Source: Symbiodinium natans (Eukaryota; Sar; Dinophyceae; Suessiales; Symbiodiniaceae). Taken from it: 64,000 nt of DNA. Positions 43,631 to 54,938 of the stretch are shown here, in pieces. The stretch's first letter is position 1. Each line of letters opens with the position of its first letter. The translations under genes were made by a program, and so were the position numbers. The DNA lies in contig CAJNDS010000274.1 of assembly GCA_905221605.1 (NCBI GenBank), positions 62,001 through 126,000 of the forward strand. Reading direction: 5' to 3'. The notes beneath the pieces were generated by a model that searched no databases, was not told where the DNA came from, and saw nothing but the letters and a program-made list of their open reading frames with translations.

Positions 43631-45617
43631 TTAGACAGACACGTGCACAACAACGACCAAACCCGCAGTGCCAAAGCACGCAAGTCCACTCGGCAAGACC
43701 AAAGAATCCAAATTCTGGTTGAAACCGAGTCCAAACCTCAAGGACTGCAAGCTGCCAGGCAAGGCCACGTTCTCCAAGTTTTGGTTGAAACGAACTCCAA
43801 AAGTCAAGGACTGCAAGCTGGCAGGCAAGACCACATTCTCCAAACTCTGGTTGAAGCGAAGTCCAAATCCCAAGGACTGCAGGCTGCCAGGCAAGGCCAC
43901 ATTCTCTAAGCCCTTCTGGAAGCAAAGTCCAAAGGTCAAGGACTGCAAACTGCCAGGCAAGGCCACATTGTCCAAACTCTGGTCGAAGCTATGTCCAAAG
44001 GTCAAGGACTGCAAGCTGGCAGGCAAGACCACATTCTCCAAGCTCTGGTTGAAGTCGTTACCGAAGCTCAAGGACTGCAAGCTGCCAGCCAAGGCCACAT
44101 TCTCCAAGCTCTGGTTGAACTCGTATCCGAAGCTCAAGGACTGCAAGCTGCCGGGTAAGGCCACATTCTCCAAGCTCTGGTTGAAACAGTCTCCAAAGCT
44201 CAAGGACTGCAAGCTGCCAGGCAAGGCCACATTCTCCAAGCTCTGGTTGAAAACGTCCCCAAAGCTCAAGGAATGCAAGCTGGTAGGCAAGGCCATATTC
44301 TCCAGACTCTGGTTGAACCGATGTCCAAGGGTCAAAGATTGCAAGCTGCCAGGCAAGGTCACGTTCTTCAAGCTCTTGTTGGAACTGCATCCGAAGGTGA
44401 AGGACTGCAAGCTGCCAAGCAAAACCGCATTCTCCAGACTGTGGTTGAAGCTACTTCCCAAGGTCAAGGACTGCAAGCTGCCAGGCAATGCCACATTCTC
44501 CAAACTCTGGTTGAAATTGCTTCCGAAGCTCAGGGACTGCAAGCTGCCAGGTAAGGCCACATTCTCTAAGCTCTGGTCAAACTCGTCTCCGAAGCTTAGG
44601 GACTGCAAGCCGCCAGGCAAGGCTACATTCTCCAAGCTCTGGTTGAATTTAGCTCCGAAGCTCAAGGACTGCAAGCTGCCAGGCAAGGCCACACGCTCCA
44701 AGCGCTGATTGAATTCGTATCCGAAACTCAGGGACTGCAAGCTGCCAGGCAAAACTACTTTCTCCAAGCTCTGGTTAAATTCGTATCCGAAGCTCAAGGA
44801 CTGCAAGCTGCCAGGCAAGGCCACATTCTCCAAACTCTGCTTGAACTTGTCTCCAAAGCTCAGGCGCTGCAATCTGCCAGGCAAGCCGACATTCTCCAAA
44901 CTCTTGTTGAAGCAATGTCCAAAGGTCAAGGACTGTAAGTTACCAGGCAAGGCCACATTCTCCATGCTCTGGTTAAAGCGATGCCCAAAGGTCAAGGACT
45001 GCAAGCCGCCAGGCAAGGCCAGACGCTGCAAGCCCTGGTTGAATTCATATCCGAAGCTCAAGGACTGCAAGCTGCCAGGCAAAGCCACATCTTTCAAGCT
45101 CTGCTTGGAAGCACCGCCGAAGCTCAAGGACAGCAAGCTCTTTGGCAGTTCAACATTCTCGAGACTGTGCCTGACGTCCATTTCCAACGAAGAGATTGCG
45201 TCCCTTGCATGAACGTCCATCATGCTCAGCCCTTGGCCGCCCCTGGCTCGCAGAAACGCAGCTGCTGCGTGCCCTGCACCAACCTAGGTTGGCCGTTAAA
45301 CTTTCTGATAAAAAAAAACTTTGCAAAGGATCCTCTTGCACCCAGCAGTTAAAGAAAAAACATATAAACATGGCAAGGGCAACCTGTTGAACCACGTACG
45401 TGATGACATCGCCCTGAATTTGCTCCAACAGCGGCTTGGCATCGTCCAGGGTATTGCCACCAGCTGCCAAGACAAGCATGCCACCCGGCCGCAAGCAGAT
45501 TCTTCCTGCGACCCTCTTGCGCAAGTCGTCCACAGTCATGTTGTCTTCAAGAGGAAGCTGCACTTCGGAACCATCCAGACCACAGACCGTCAACTGTCTG
45601 CAGGCAGTAAAGGCCAT
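43631..45617 (-). CDS. Ubiquitin-like / FNIP-repeat protein, tandem copy B
   Basis: Two exons: 45384-45617 (78 codons, from MAFTACRQLTVCGLDGSEV) and 43631-45283. The 100-base intron 45284-45383 is GT-AG, with the direct repeat AG|GTTG at both ends and phase 0. The domain order is a ubiquitin-like fold, a linker (GHAAAAFLRARGGQG, MMDVHARDAISSL), then 22 FNIP repeats to a degenerate end. The frame is intact throughout. Upstream, the same strand shows an LRR-like VALPSCLRDVRPSEV segment (about 45800-45890) conserved in copy C, which may be an extra 5' exon. Longest intact relative of A and C. Products of this kind are usually annotated only as FNIP or LRR proteins. Confidence 0.85.
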
Positions 45618-45930
45618 CAAACTCGTCAAGGCACTGGCGGAGCACCTTCCGTTCTTCCTAAGACAACCCGCGAAGCAAGTCCCGAAACCTTGGTGCGAGG
45701 TCGTCCTTGGGGCCTTGCGCCTTGACCTTGTGGACGCAATGAGCTTATAACAGGGTTTGGTAGTGTAGGGCATAGGGTGTCTGACGGTGTCTGATCCCAA
45801 AGATAGATAGGCTAGCGTTGTCCCCAAGGGAGTTGATTTTTGAACTTCCGATGGCCGCACGTCACGCAAACAGCTGGGCAGGGCTACAGTATTCAAACCT
45901 CAGGATTAAGTCACGCGCCACCCAAACCCT
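45618..45930 (-). promoter_or_regulatory. Conserved 5' flank of FNIP copy B
   Basis: Similar to 50386-50640 upstream of copy C and to the 39163 remnant: ATAGGGCATAGGGT, CAAGGGAGTTG, CACCGGGAACCTCAGAATGAG. Conservation between copies fits 5' exon, UTR or promoter function, or just recent duplication. A frame aligned with copy C's N-terminus (LAPRFRDLLRGLS) runs here but hits a TAG. Confidence 0.4.
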
Positions 45931-46609
45931 GGGACCCTGGACCCACCACCGGGAACCTCAGAATGAGAAGTTACCAGTAAACCAATTGACTATACATATT
46001 ACGGGCTACAGTTTCCTATTTTGGAGGGTATAATTAGTAGCCTCTTATTTTGGCTAACTCGGCGTTTCAGGCAGGTTACAAGGGTGTTGCCCTAAAGCCT
46101 AAAGCCTAAAGCCTAAACCCTAAACCCTCAACCCTAAACCCTCAACCCTAAACCATAAACCCGCAGCCATGAACCCCCAAAGCCGCCACAGAACCTAGAC
46201 GGTCTGGGGCTCACAGCTGGGACTCCAGGAACTTCCGGGGGCTTCAGGAGCTCGAAACTTAGGGTTTAGGGTTTAGGGTTTAGGGGTGGGGTGGCTCAAA
46301 CAAGCCCAAAACCCTTCTATAAGAAGGCTTTTGGTCAGCCAAAAAACCTAAACAAAAAGAGTCCTTAGAGCCTTAGGATTAGGCTCAAACAAGCCCAAAA
46401 TTCTTCTATAAGAAGTCTTCTGGTCCCCCAAAAACCTAAACAAAGGGAGTCCTTAGAGTTTTAGGGAACGGTTAAGAGGTGTCGGGCTTTAGGGGCTTAT
46501 AGGGTTTAGGGCAAAGGGCTTGCAGGGCTCAGGATATATAGGAGGGATTACGATGGATCCCCTAAGTATAAGGACCCCCATAAAGTAGCCCCGAATATCG
46601 TAAACCCCC

Positions 46610-46727
46610 CCATGCTTCCCCCTTGTATTAAACGCCACCCCCCCCCCCCCCCCCCCCGAATATCAAAAACGCTTTCGGGAAAAATCCTTCCGAAACCGAC
46701 CCCGCCTTTTGAACCCTATTCCGAATT

Positions 46728-46760
<33 letters not shown>
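46610..46760. repeat. Long C and G tracts
   Basis: A 22-base C tract (46637-46658) and a G tract of about 28 bases (46730-46758), both shorter in the paralogous segment near 42540 and 42449. Such tracts may be partly assembly noise. Confidence 0.8.
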
Positions 46761-47204
46761 TCAGAGCCTCAAAAACCTTCAAGCCAATCTAAGCGCTATC
46801 CCAAAATACGATAACAACATCCCCCTAATACCAAAAACACATTTCGAGTCTCTATTTGGGGGGACCCTAAACCCTAAACCCTAAACCCTAAACCCTAAAC
46901 CCTAGACCCCAAACCCCAAACCCCAAACCTGTTTAATAAAAGGGGGGGGAGGGGGGAAAAAATTGTTGCCCCACCCTGATTTCGCGGCGGGGTCGGGGCG
47001 GCTCAGGGGGCTTCGATAAGAAAAATGACCCTAAAGAATCCGAAGTACCTATAGGGTTTAGGGTTTAGGATTTAGGGTTTAGGGTTTAGTTTTTTTTTTG
47101 GGGGGGGCGGGGGCGGCACTTACCCAAACCACAAAAGTCGTTCCTCGTATGGAACCCCTACTTTCTGCAATGTAGGTACTTAGGACCCTCCATGGGCCTT
47201 CTTT

Positions 47205-47332
47205 CTACAAGGAGGGGCCCCCCTAGTTAAAAGTAGAGATATGAGTGCCCGAAATTGGGTTATAAGGATCCTAAATTAAGTTATAAGTCCCTTAACTATA
47301 GTTAGTATACTAGGGGGGCCCCTCCTTGTAGT
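47205..47332. mobile_element. Inverted-repeat element, CAAGGAGGGGCC family, nested insertion
   Basis: Near-perfect terminal repeats CAAGGAGGGGCCCCCCTAG and complement. The paralogous spacer at about 42948 lacks it and shows the empty site, so this is a clean filled/empty pair. Flanking TA on both sides suggests a TA target. Related copies: 56018 and 63810. Confidence 0.85.
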
Positions 47333-47880
47333 AGTTAGCATTGCTGTAGCTTTGGGGGCCTAGGTACCTATCTGGGGGAACACTTGCCCAAACCAGAATA
47401 GTAATTCCTGATATATGGAGCCCTACTTTCTAATTTGTGGGTACTTAGGACCTTTGGGGACACTGCAGCAAAACCCAAAAACGCAAGGGTCCCTGGTTTG
47501 GGGCTTAGTTTTTGTTCTCTCAGCATTGGGGTTTCCCTTTCTTTTGGATTTAGGGCTTAGGGCTTAGGGTTCGGGGCACTCTGCTGCACTTTGGCACCTT
47601 GCTAGGCACATCACTTTTGGATACTATGTTCGGGCCTCAAACATGCGAAAGTGGGGGTTTAGGCTTTAGGGCTCAGGGCTGCATACACGATCGTTTTTGG
47701 TATAGACCCTGCAAGATCTAAGGCTCCGGGGTTTGGGGTTTAGGGTTTAGGGTGAACACGCAGGGCAGGTTGAGTGTCTGCGCTGGAGGGCTCCGGGTCT
47801 TCTCTCAAGCTAAACATTTCGACAGGCCCTAGCACTCACTAAACCCCAAAAATGATGGCAGAGGGTTCCCTAGGTTCAGA

Positions 47881-47954
47881 GGTTAGGGTTTAGGGTTTAG
47901 GGTTTAGGGTTTAGGGTTTAGGGTTTAGGGTTTAGGGTTTAGGGTTTAGGGTTC
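47881..47954. repeat. TTTAGGG array
   Basis: Ten perfect copies in the 3' flank of FNIP copy C, at the same relative position as the runs at 39505 (A) and 43400-43485 (B). Confidence 0.95.
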
Positions 47955-48080
47955 AAAAACCCCAAAACATGAGGGCTGAGGGTTCCATAGCTTTTTCGAG
48001 GCCTTCGGGATACTGGCCACGTCGGACGTCAGCTCAGGTGGAGGGTGCAACGCTTAGGGTCCGCGATATAGGGTGCACGA

Positions 48081-48182
48081 CTTAGTTGTCCAGTACCGAG
48101 CGGTTTTAAAGGTTAACCTTTGGGATTATAAGGGGAATATATTAACCCAAAAAGGTTAAAGGTTACCTACTCTACTACTAAG
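48081..48182. mobile_element. CTTAG...CTAAG element in the 3' flank of FNIP copy C
   Basis: 102 bases with 4-bp duplications ACGA at 48077-48080 and 48183-48186. Nearly identical to 54939-55040 (duplication CTTA) and related to the intronic copy at 41471. Confidence 0.9.
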
Positions 48183-48238
48183 ACGATGTCAGGTCTAGAA
48201 GACCCATGAAGCCGAAGGCATTCGTGTGGTTTTCGATT

Positions 48239-50385
48239 TCAGAATTCGCAGCCCTGCTTTAGACCAGACACGTGCACAACAACGTGTAAATCCTTACAGC
48301 CAAAGCGCAAAAGTCCTCGCAGCAAGGCAAGAGATTCCAAACTCTGATTGAAACCGCGTCCGAAGCTCAACGACTGCAAGCCGCCAGGCAAGGCCACATT
48401 CTCCACACTGTGGTTGAAGCAAGGTCCAAAGGTCAAGGACTGTAAGCTATCAGGCAAGGCCACATTCTCCAAGCTCTGGATGAAGCAATGTCCCAAGGTC
48501 AAGGACTGCAAGCTGCCCGGCAAGGCAACACTCTCCAAGCTCTGGTTGAAGCTATGTCCAAAGGTCAAGGACCGCAAGCTGCCAGGCAAAGCCACATTCG
48601 TCAAACTCTGGTTGAAGCTGTCTCCAAAGGTCAAGAACTGCAAGCTGGCAGGCAAGGCTACCTTCTCCAAGCTCTGGTTGAAGTCGTTTCCGAAGCTCAG
48701 GGACTGCAAGCTGCCAGGCAAGGCCACATTCTCCAAGCTCTGATTGAATTCGTCTCCGAACCTCAAGGACTGCAAGCTGCCAGGCAAGGCCACCTTCTCC
48801 AAGCTCTGATTGAATTCGAACCCGAAACTCAGGGAATGCAAGCTGGCAGGCAAGGACACATTCTCCAAGCTCTGGTTGAAATCGCCCTCGGAGAAGCTCA
48901 AGGCATGCAAACTGCTAGGCAAAGCCACATGCTCCAAGCTCTGGTTGAAATCGCCTCCGAAGCTCAAGGACTGCAAGCTGGCAGGCAAGGAAACATTCTC
49001 CAAGCTCTGGTTGGAGTCGCTTTCGAAGGTCAAGGACTGCAAGCTGCCAGGCAAGGTCACATTCTCCAAACTCTGGTTGAAGCGAATGCCAAAGGTTAAG
49101 GACTGCAAACTGCCAGGCAAGGCCACATTCTCCAAGCTCTGGTTGAAAAACATTCCGAAGCGCAAGCACAGCAAGTTGCCAGGCAAGGCCACATTGTCCA
49201 AACTTTGGTTGAAAAACATTCCGAAGGTCAAGGACTGCAAGCTGGCAGGCAAGGCCACATTCTCCAAGCTCTGGTTGAAAGCGTTTCCGAAGCTCAAGGA
49301 CCTCAAGCTGCCAGGCAAGGCCACATTCTCCAAGCTCTGGTTGAAACCGTTGAAGCTCAAGGACTGCAAGCTGGCAGGCAAGGCCACATTCTCCAAGCTC
49401 TGGTTGAAAGCGTTTCCGAAGCTCAAGGACCTCAAGCTGCCAGGCAAGGCCACATTCTCCAAGCTCTGGTTGAAACCGTTTCCGAAGCTCAAGGACTGCA
49501 AACTGCCAGGCAAGGCCACATTGTCCAAACTCTGATCGAAGCTATGTCCAAAGGTCAAGGACTGCAAGCTGGCAGGCAAGACCACATTCTCCAAGCTCTG
49601 GTTAAAGTCGTTACCGAAGCTCAAGGACAGCAAGCTGCCAGGCAAGCCCACATTCTCAATACTCTGATTGAATTTGCGGCCGAAGCTCAAGGACTGCAAG
49701 CTGCCAGGTAAGGCCACATTCTCCAAGCTTCGGTTGAACTCGTTTCCGAAGCTCAAGTACTGCAAGCTGCTAGGCAAAGCCACATTCGTCAAGCTTTGGT
49801 GAAAATCGCCTCCGAAGCTCAAGGATTGCAAGTTCTTTGGCAGTTCAACATTCTCGAGACTGCGCCTACCGCAAACATCCAACGAAGAGATTGCATCCTT
49901 TGCATGTGCATCCATCATTCTAAGGTGTTGGCCGTCGCAGGCTCGCAGAAACGCAGCTGCTGCGTGCCCTGCACCAACCTAGGTTGGCCGTTAAACTTTC
50001 TGATAAAAAACTTTGAAAAGGATCCTCTTGCACCCAGCAGTTAAAGAAAATGTATAAACATGGCAAGGGCAACCTGTTGAACCACGTACGTGATGACATC
50101 GTCCTGAATTTGCTCCAACAGCGGCTTGGCACCGTCCAGTGTATTGCCGCCAGCTGCCAAGACAAGCATGCCACCCGGCCGCAAGCCGATCCTTCCTGAG
50201 ACCCTCTTTCGCAAGTCGTCCACGGTCATGTTGTCTTCAAGAGGAAGCTGCACTTCGGAACCATCCAGACCACAGACCGTCAACCGTCGGCAGGCCGTAA
50301 GGCCATCAAACTCGTCAGGGCACTTCTGTTCTTCTTGAGACGGCCCACGAAGCATGTCCCGAAACCTTGGCGCGAGGTGGGCCAT
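48239..50385 (-). CDS. Ubiquitin-like / FNIP-repeat protein, tandem copy C
   Basis: Exon 1 50074-50385 starts MAHLAPRFRDMLRGPS and continues in frame into TACRRLTVCGLDGSEV and the ubiquitin-like fold. Exon 2 is 48239-49978, with 23 FNIP repeats. The 95-base intron 49979-50073 is GT-AG, phase 0, and matches A and B. Compared with A and B, the TAG in the leader is CAA here and one base is missing near 50307, so only C keeps one frame from the leader into the domain. A block of about 130 bases within 49230-49495 is an almost exact tandem duplication (two repeats), with a 3-bp gap in one copy, showing recent repeat gain. The C-terminus is HVVVHVSGLKQGCEF. Confidence 0.85.
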
Positions 50386-51255
50386 GGGGCCTTGCTTCTT
50401 GCGTCTTGACCTTGTGGACGAAACGAGCCTATAACTGAATAGTTTGTTGGTAATATAGGGCATAGGGTATCTGATCCAAACGATAGGCTATCATTGTCCC
50501 CAAGGGAGTTGTTTTCCGAACGTCCGATGGCCGAAGGTCATGGAAACAGCTTGGCAGGGTCACATTATCTAAAACTCAGGCTCAGGATTAAGCCATGCGC
50601 CACCCTAACCCCATAGACCCTGGACTCACCACCAGGAACCTCAGAATGAGGTAAAGTTGCAAGGGTTTATGCCCAACCCTAAGCTGTCAACCCTAAATCC
50701 CAATAATCCTGAAAGCCTAAACCCTGAGAGAGCCACAGAACCTAGACAGTCTACAGCTGTTCAAGTCTTGAGGAACGAAGAAACAGCGGCTCAAAGGATT
50801 GTTTAGGGTTTGGGTTTTAGGGTTTAGGATTTAGGGCCTGAGAACCTATAAACCCTAGACCCTAAACCCAAGGGTCTTCGGGCCTAGCGGGCTTCTCAGA
50901 TGCCTACGTGTTGTATGCCTACGAACTTGCGGAGGTGTTGCAGAGGTATTTACCCCCCCCCCCCCCCCCCCCGAGTCCATGGGCCTATCTGGGTTGGCCT
51001 TTAAAGCCTCGGAAAAATATTTGTATATAGGGGCCCTTATATAACCGAATAAGGAAAATACAAAACCAACCTAGCTAGTATCTACTTGGGGCAATGAATC
51101 CCCTTAAAGGGACCCCCCAAACAGGGTACCCCGGTGTTCGGAAACCCCCATACAGGCACATGAACCCTCAGGGCTATTTACGGAAATGCGAAGGGTTTAG
51201 GGTTTAGGGTTTAGGGTTTAGGGTTTAGGGGTTAGGGGTTAGGGTGTAGGGTTTC
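50386..51255. other. 5' flank of copy C, then intergenic or intronic sequence
   Basis: 50386-50640 is conserved with the flank of copy B. Beyond it lie TTTAGGG fragments, a C tract (50955-50972), a GGTACC-type element remnant (51075-51165, CCTTAAAGGGACCCCCC) and a TTTAGGG run (51193-51245). No exon was recognised. Confidence 0.4.
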
Positions 51256-51313
51256 CTGCTGCAAGCTTGCTGCCGGCCTGTCGACGTGGTAGTCTTTGCG
51301 CTTCACGTAGTAC
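51256..51313 (-). CDS. Exon of unknown protein
   Basis: GCCAAG acceptor, YYVKRKDYHVDRPAASLQQ, ending at a GA donor (GAAACC). Here the flanks are reversed (TTTAGGG left, CCCTAAA right). Confidence 0.5.
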
Positions 51314-51376
51314 CTTGGCCCCGGGCTAAACCCTAAACCACCCTAAACCCTAAACCCTAAACCCTCAACCCTAAAC

Positions 51377-51425
51377 CGCCCCAGGCGATGCTGGCTTCGG
51401 GGCCATGGTAGCAAAAGGGTAGCAG
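51377..51425 (-). CDS. Exon of unknown protein
   Basis: CTCCAG acceptor, LLPFCYHGPEASIAWG, ending in the telomere register at GTTTAGGG. Confidence 0.5.
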
Positions 51426-51751
51426 CTGGAGGCTTTGGACTTGCACGGTTTAAGGTTTACGGTTTAGGGTTTAGGGTTCTTTCATTGGGAATGAAGGGCT
51501 TCGGGAGCCTTCTACGATCTCTTCTAAGGTTGATGTCAACAGGATTATAAGACACCAAGGAATTAGGGTTTAGGGTTTAGGGTTTAGGGTCAAGTCCCCT
51601 AAGCCCTAGTGTTTAGGGTCAAGTCCCCTAAATTCTAAACCCCAAACCCCAAACCCACTAAGAGCCGGAAGGCTAAACCCTTAATGCCCCGAAATCCTGA
51701 ACTCCAAGAGTCAACCCATGTCCCTCAGAGTTTAGGGTTTAGGGTTTAGGG

Positions 51752-51871
51752 CTAGAGTGCTCGGACGTCCGAGGAACTCCCAATGTTCTTCTCCAGAAGG
51801 GCACGACCCAAACCCTGAAACTTGACCAGGCGACCAAAGCCGTACCCGAACCACAAGCCGCGAAACCCTAA
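51752..51871 (-). CDS. Exon, possibly terminal
   Basis: The minus frame GLWFGYGFGRLVKFQGLGRA then LLEKNIGSSSDVRAL ends at TAG (51752-51754). Internal GT sites would allow an intron instead. No family was assigned. Confidence 0.4.
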   Translation of the reverse strand, partial: LGFRGLWFGYGFGRLVKFQGLGRALLEKNIGSSSDVRAL

Positions 51872-52429
51872 ACCCTAAACCCGCAGACCCTAGTCCCTAG
51901 TCCCTCAACCCACGAAACCCTAAACCCTAAACCCCAAACCCTACTAGCTTAATCCCCCTGCAGCCTAGAGAACAAAGACCCACGTAAGCCCCGAGAACCC
52001 GATAACCTCAAAAAGGCCCTTCTCACGCCTCAGTCCCTGCAGAAAATCAAGGGTTTTAAGGTATCTTAATATTCCTGAGTATAGTCCCCTTAAACCCAAT
52101 AAGGGAAAATCCAAAATGTCCTGAGAGGGCCTACCGAGCTTGTAATGCTTTTGAGAAGGGGTATCAGGAGAGACCCCGAGAAGGGACCGTAATCTTATTT
52201 CCCTATATACAAACCCCCCAAAATACCTGGTCCTACTGGTAAGCACCCTAAACCCTAAAGCCTAAACCCTAAATCCTAAATCCTGAACCCGAAGCCAGGG
52301 GCAACCTGAAGCCATTCAAGCCCTGACCCCCTATAAAACCCTAAGCCCTAGACCCTAAATCCCTGAAACCCTAAAGCTCCCAAAACCCGCAACCCCCAAC
52401 CCCGAACCCCCCCCAAAAAGGGCCCTAAA

Positions 52430-52515
52430 CCCTAAACCCTAAACCCTAAACCCTAAACCCTAAACCCTAAACCCTAAACCCTAAACCCTAAAACCCTAAA
52501 CCCTAGACCCTAAAC
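52430..52515. repeat. CCCTAAA array
   Basis: Ten or more copies next to the exon 52516-52568. Confidence 0.95.
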
Positions 52516-52568
52516 CGCCATGGGCCCCCGGGCTTGAGGCGCAGCTGGAAGAATTCCTGGATCAGCTC
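52516..52568 (-). CDS. Exon of unknown protein
   Basis: CTCAG acceptor, ELIQEFFQLRLKPGGPWR, then GTTTAGGG donor. The plus strand is also open (EAQLEEFLDQLLSSAHW); the donor in telomere register favours minus. Confidence 0.4.
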
Positions 52569-53399
52569 CTGAGCTCAGCGCACTGGGGTTTAGGGTTTAG
52601 GGTTTAGGGTTTAGGGTGCTGTTCTAGGAAAGCAGGGTATGCTGGGTTTAGGCATCTACGCGTTTAGCATTGTAGGTTGCAGGGATAACACGAAACCCTA
52701 TTCCCCAAGCCCTATTATGGACCCTGGACGGTCATCCGTACAAAGGCTTAGTGGGAGTTGCAGCTGCCTCTACTGCCGTGTTGCAAAGGTTTGGAGTTTG
52801 TATGTTTTTCGAGTTTTTGTAGGGATGTAGTTGAGGTTTAGGGTTCGGGGAACCCTAAACCCTAAACCCTCAACCCCAGGGACTTATAGGCTAAGAGGGT
52901 CAATGAGCTTTAGATTTGAGGGTTCAGGTCGAATCCCAAGCTTCCGCAAACTCTATAGGCGAGGGTTTAAGGGGTTTAGGGCTTAGGGTTTGGGTTTTGG
53001 GTTTAGGGTTTAGGGTTTAGGGCTTAGGGTTTAGGGTTTAAAGGGTTAAAGGGTTTAGGGTTTAGGCTTCAGGGTTTAGGGTTTAGTTAGATAGGGTGCC
53101 CCATAGACATAGGGTGCCCCGTAGACACAAGAAGCACCATGCAACCGCTCAGTACGTCCCTCTATAGCATGTGTATTAACCTAGTGTTGATACCCAATAT
53201 ATGAGAAGACACAGGTAACTAGCATGTATGCACAACGGTGCCTAGTTCGCCGACGCGGCGAGGGTCATTCTAAGGCTCCCTATAGCGGACACTCAATGAC
53301 ACATTTAGGCAGCCCTACCCTCGTGCCAAAACACTAGCACATGTAATTAACCCCAAGCCCGACGCGAACACATTAAACCCTAAACCCTAAACCCTAAAC
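52569..53399. other. No supported gene
   Basis: TTTAGGG runs at 52580-52616 and 52960-53090, unique sequence between, and an AGGGTGCCCC(A/G)TAGACA direct repeat at 53094-53130. Confidence 0.35.
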
Positions 53400-53486
53400 C
53401 CTTGGCGCCTCCACCGATGAGAACTTCTTGATCCTCCCATCCTCCAGCGCAAGGCGTCCATAACGACTCACGTGACACGTTAACAC
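53400..53486 (-). CDS. Exon of unknown protein
   Basis: CAGAAG acceptor and GTTTAGGG donor bound exactly 29 codons: VLTCHVSRYGRLALEDGR then IKKFSSVEAPR. One of the cleanest single exons. Confidence 0.55.
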
Positions 53487-53683
53487 CTTCTGAAACCCTC
53501 TAAAGCCCTTAGATTTAGGGTTGGGGTTTGGGGTTTAGGGTTTAGGGTTTCCGGTTTAATTATAGGGATTAGGGTCTCCGGTTCGGGGCAGTCCTTTCAT
53601 AGGGCGTTCATGATCGACCCTGAACCCTGCTTAAAGCCTCAGCCCGGAGACCAAACGCAAGAAAGCTGCGGGTCTAGGGTTTA

Positions 53684-53925
53684 CTTGGAGGTTCATGGTA
53701 CTTATTAACCAATTCAAACCTTATAACCCACATATAAGCCCCTTAAGTGCCCTAACGTGGCTATAAGTACAGTTCTAAGTACAGTTAAAACCCTAAATCC
53801 TAAATCCTAAACCCGAAACCCTAAACCCTAAACCCTAAACCCTAAACCCTAAACCCTAAACCCTAAACCCTAAACCCTAAACCCTAACAGTTCTAATGGG
53901 TCAATAAGTGCCTTGAACTTCCAAG
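53684..53925. mobile_element. TTCATGGTACTT-family element split by a CCCTAAA run
   Basis: Ends CTTGGAGGTTCATGGTACTT and the inverted AAGTGCCTTGAACTTCCAAG. A CCCTAAA run (53786-53887) lies inside, with ACAGTT close to both sides of the run. Without the run the element matches 56649-56772. Confidence 0.75.
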
Positions 53926-53937
53926 TAGGGTGTGGGC

Positions 53938-53997
53938 TGCCATCGCGCGGCGGCAAACAGCCCAAGCCCAACGCCTTCTCCCTTCCAGCCCTTGAAC
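53938..53997 (-). CDS. Exon of unknown protein
   Basis: The minus frame KGWKGEGVGLGLFAAARWQP follows a CAAG acceptor; the exact 3' end is unclear. Confidence 0.4.
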
Positions 53998-54459
53998 CTT
54001 AAGCCCTAAACCCTAAACCCTAAACCCCCCCCCCCCCCCCCAAGCACGCACCCTAAATCCTGAAACCTCAAATCCCTAAACCCTAAACCGTCAATCTCCA
54101 TACCCTGAACCCTAAGCAGCATATCTCCAAGCCCTGAACCCTAAACCCTAAACCGTAAACCTCCAAACCCTGAAACCTAAGCAGCATATCTCCAAGCCCT
54201 AAACCCTAAACCCTAAACCCTAAAACCAGCCATCCTCAAGAGGACGCCATCTAAGAGGAACCCCTATGATAGGAAGCCTGATGGAGCCCCTGTCGGCTAT
54301 AGGGCAGTCTTCGGGAGTCCTTGGGAATGGCTAGAGTTTATGGCTTAGGCTTTAGGGTTACGGGTTAGGGGTTCGGGTTTAGGGTTTAGGGTTTAGGGTT
54401 TAGGGTTTAGGGTTTAGGGTTTAGGGTTTAGGGTTTCGGGTTTAGGGTTTAGGGTCCCC

Positions 54460-54560
54460 ATAGGTTGTGGATTCCGTAAGAAAGTAAACAACCCACCATC
54501 TGAGCGCCGGGCCGCATCAAAGAACCTGGGCAAGCGAAGTCAGAGCAAATGGCTGGTGCT
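54460..54560. CDS. Possible exon, strand unsettled
   Basis: Minus: CCCAG opens FFDAARRSDGGLFTFLRNPQ. Plus: PPSERRAASKNLGKRSQSKW then LVL and a stop. Both look natural. Confidence 0.3.
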
Positions 54561-54938
54561 CTAAGTTGGGGTTTAGGGTTTAGGGTTTAGGGTTTAGGGT
54601 TTAGGGTTTAGGGTTTAGGGTTTAGGGTCTACTTGGAGGTTCATGGTACTCAGGGGGTTTAGGGTTTAGGGTTTAGGGTTTAGGGTTTAGGGTTTAGGGT
54701 TTAGGGTTTAGGGTTTACTCGGAGGTTCAGGGTACTTATACCTGTACTTAGGACCCTTGGGGATATTGGGCACCTATCGCTTAGAACCGGCAACTCTGGG
54801 ATATCTGAAGAATTCCCCACTGAGAGCCACTATGCAAGTTGGATCCCACACCCTCTTAACAATATTCCTTAAAAGATGCTCTTAAGCCCAGCTAGGGTCC
54901 TACCAAGACACGTAAACCCTATAGGCCTATAAGCCTTA

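Noticed and set aside
46036-46060. Possible relic of the dinoflagellate spliced leader (GTAGCC...ATTTTGGCT)
   Set aside because: It needs a 4-base insertion and loses the end of the leader, so chance is as likely.
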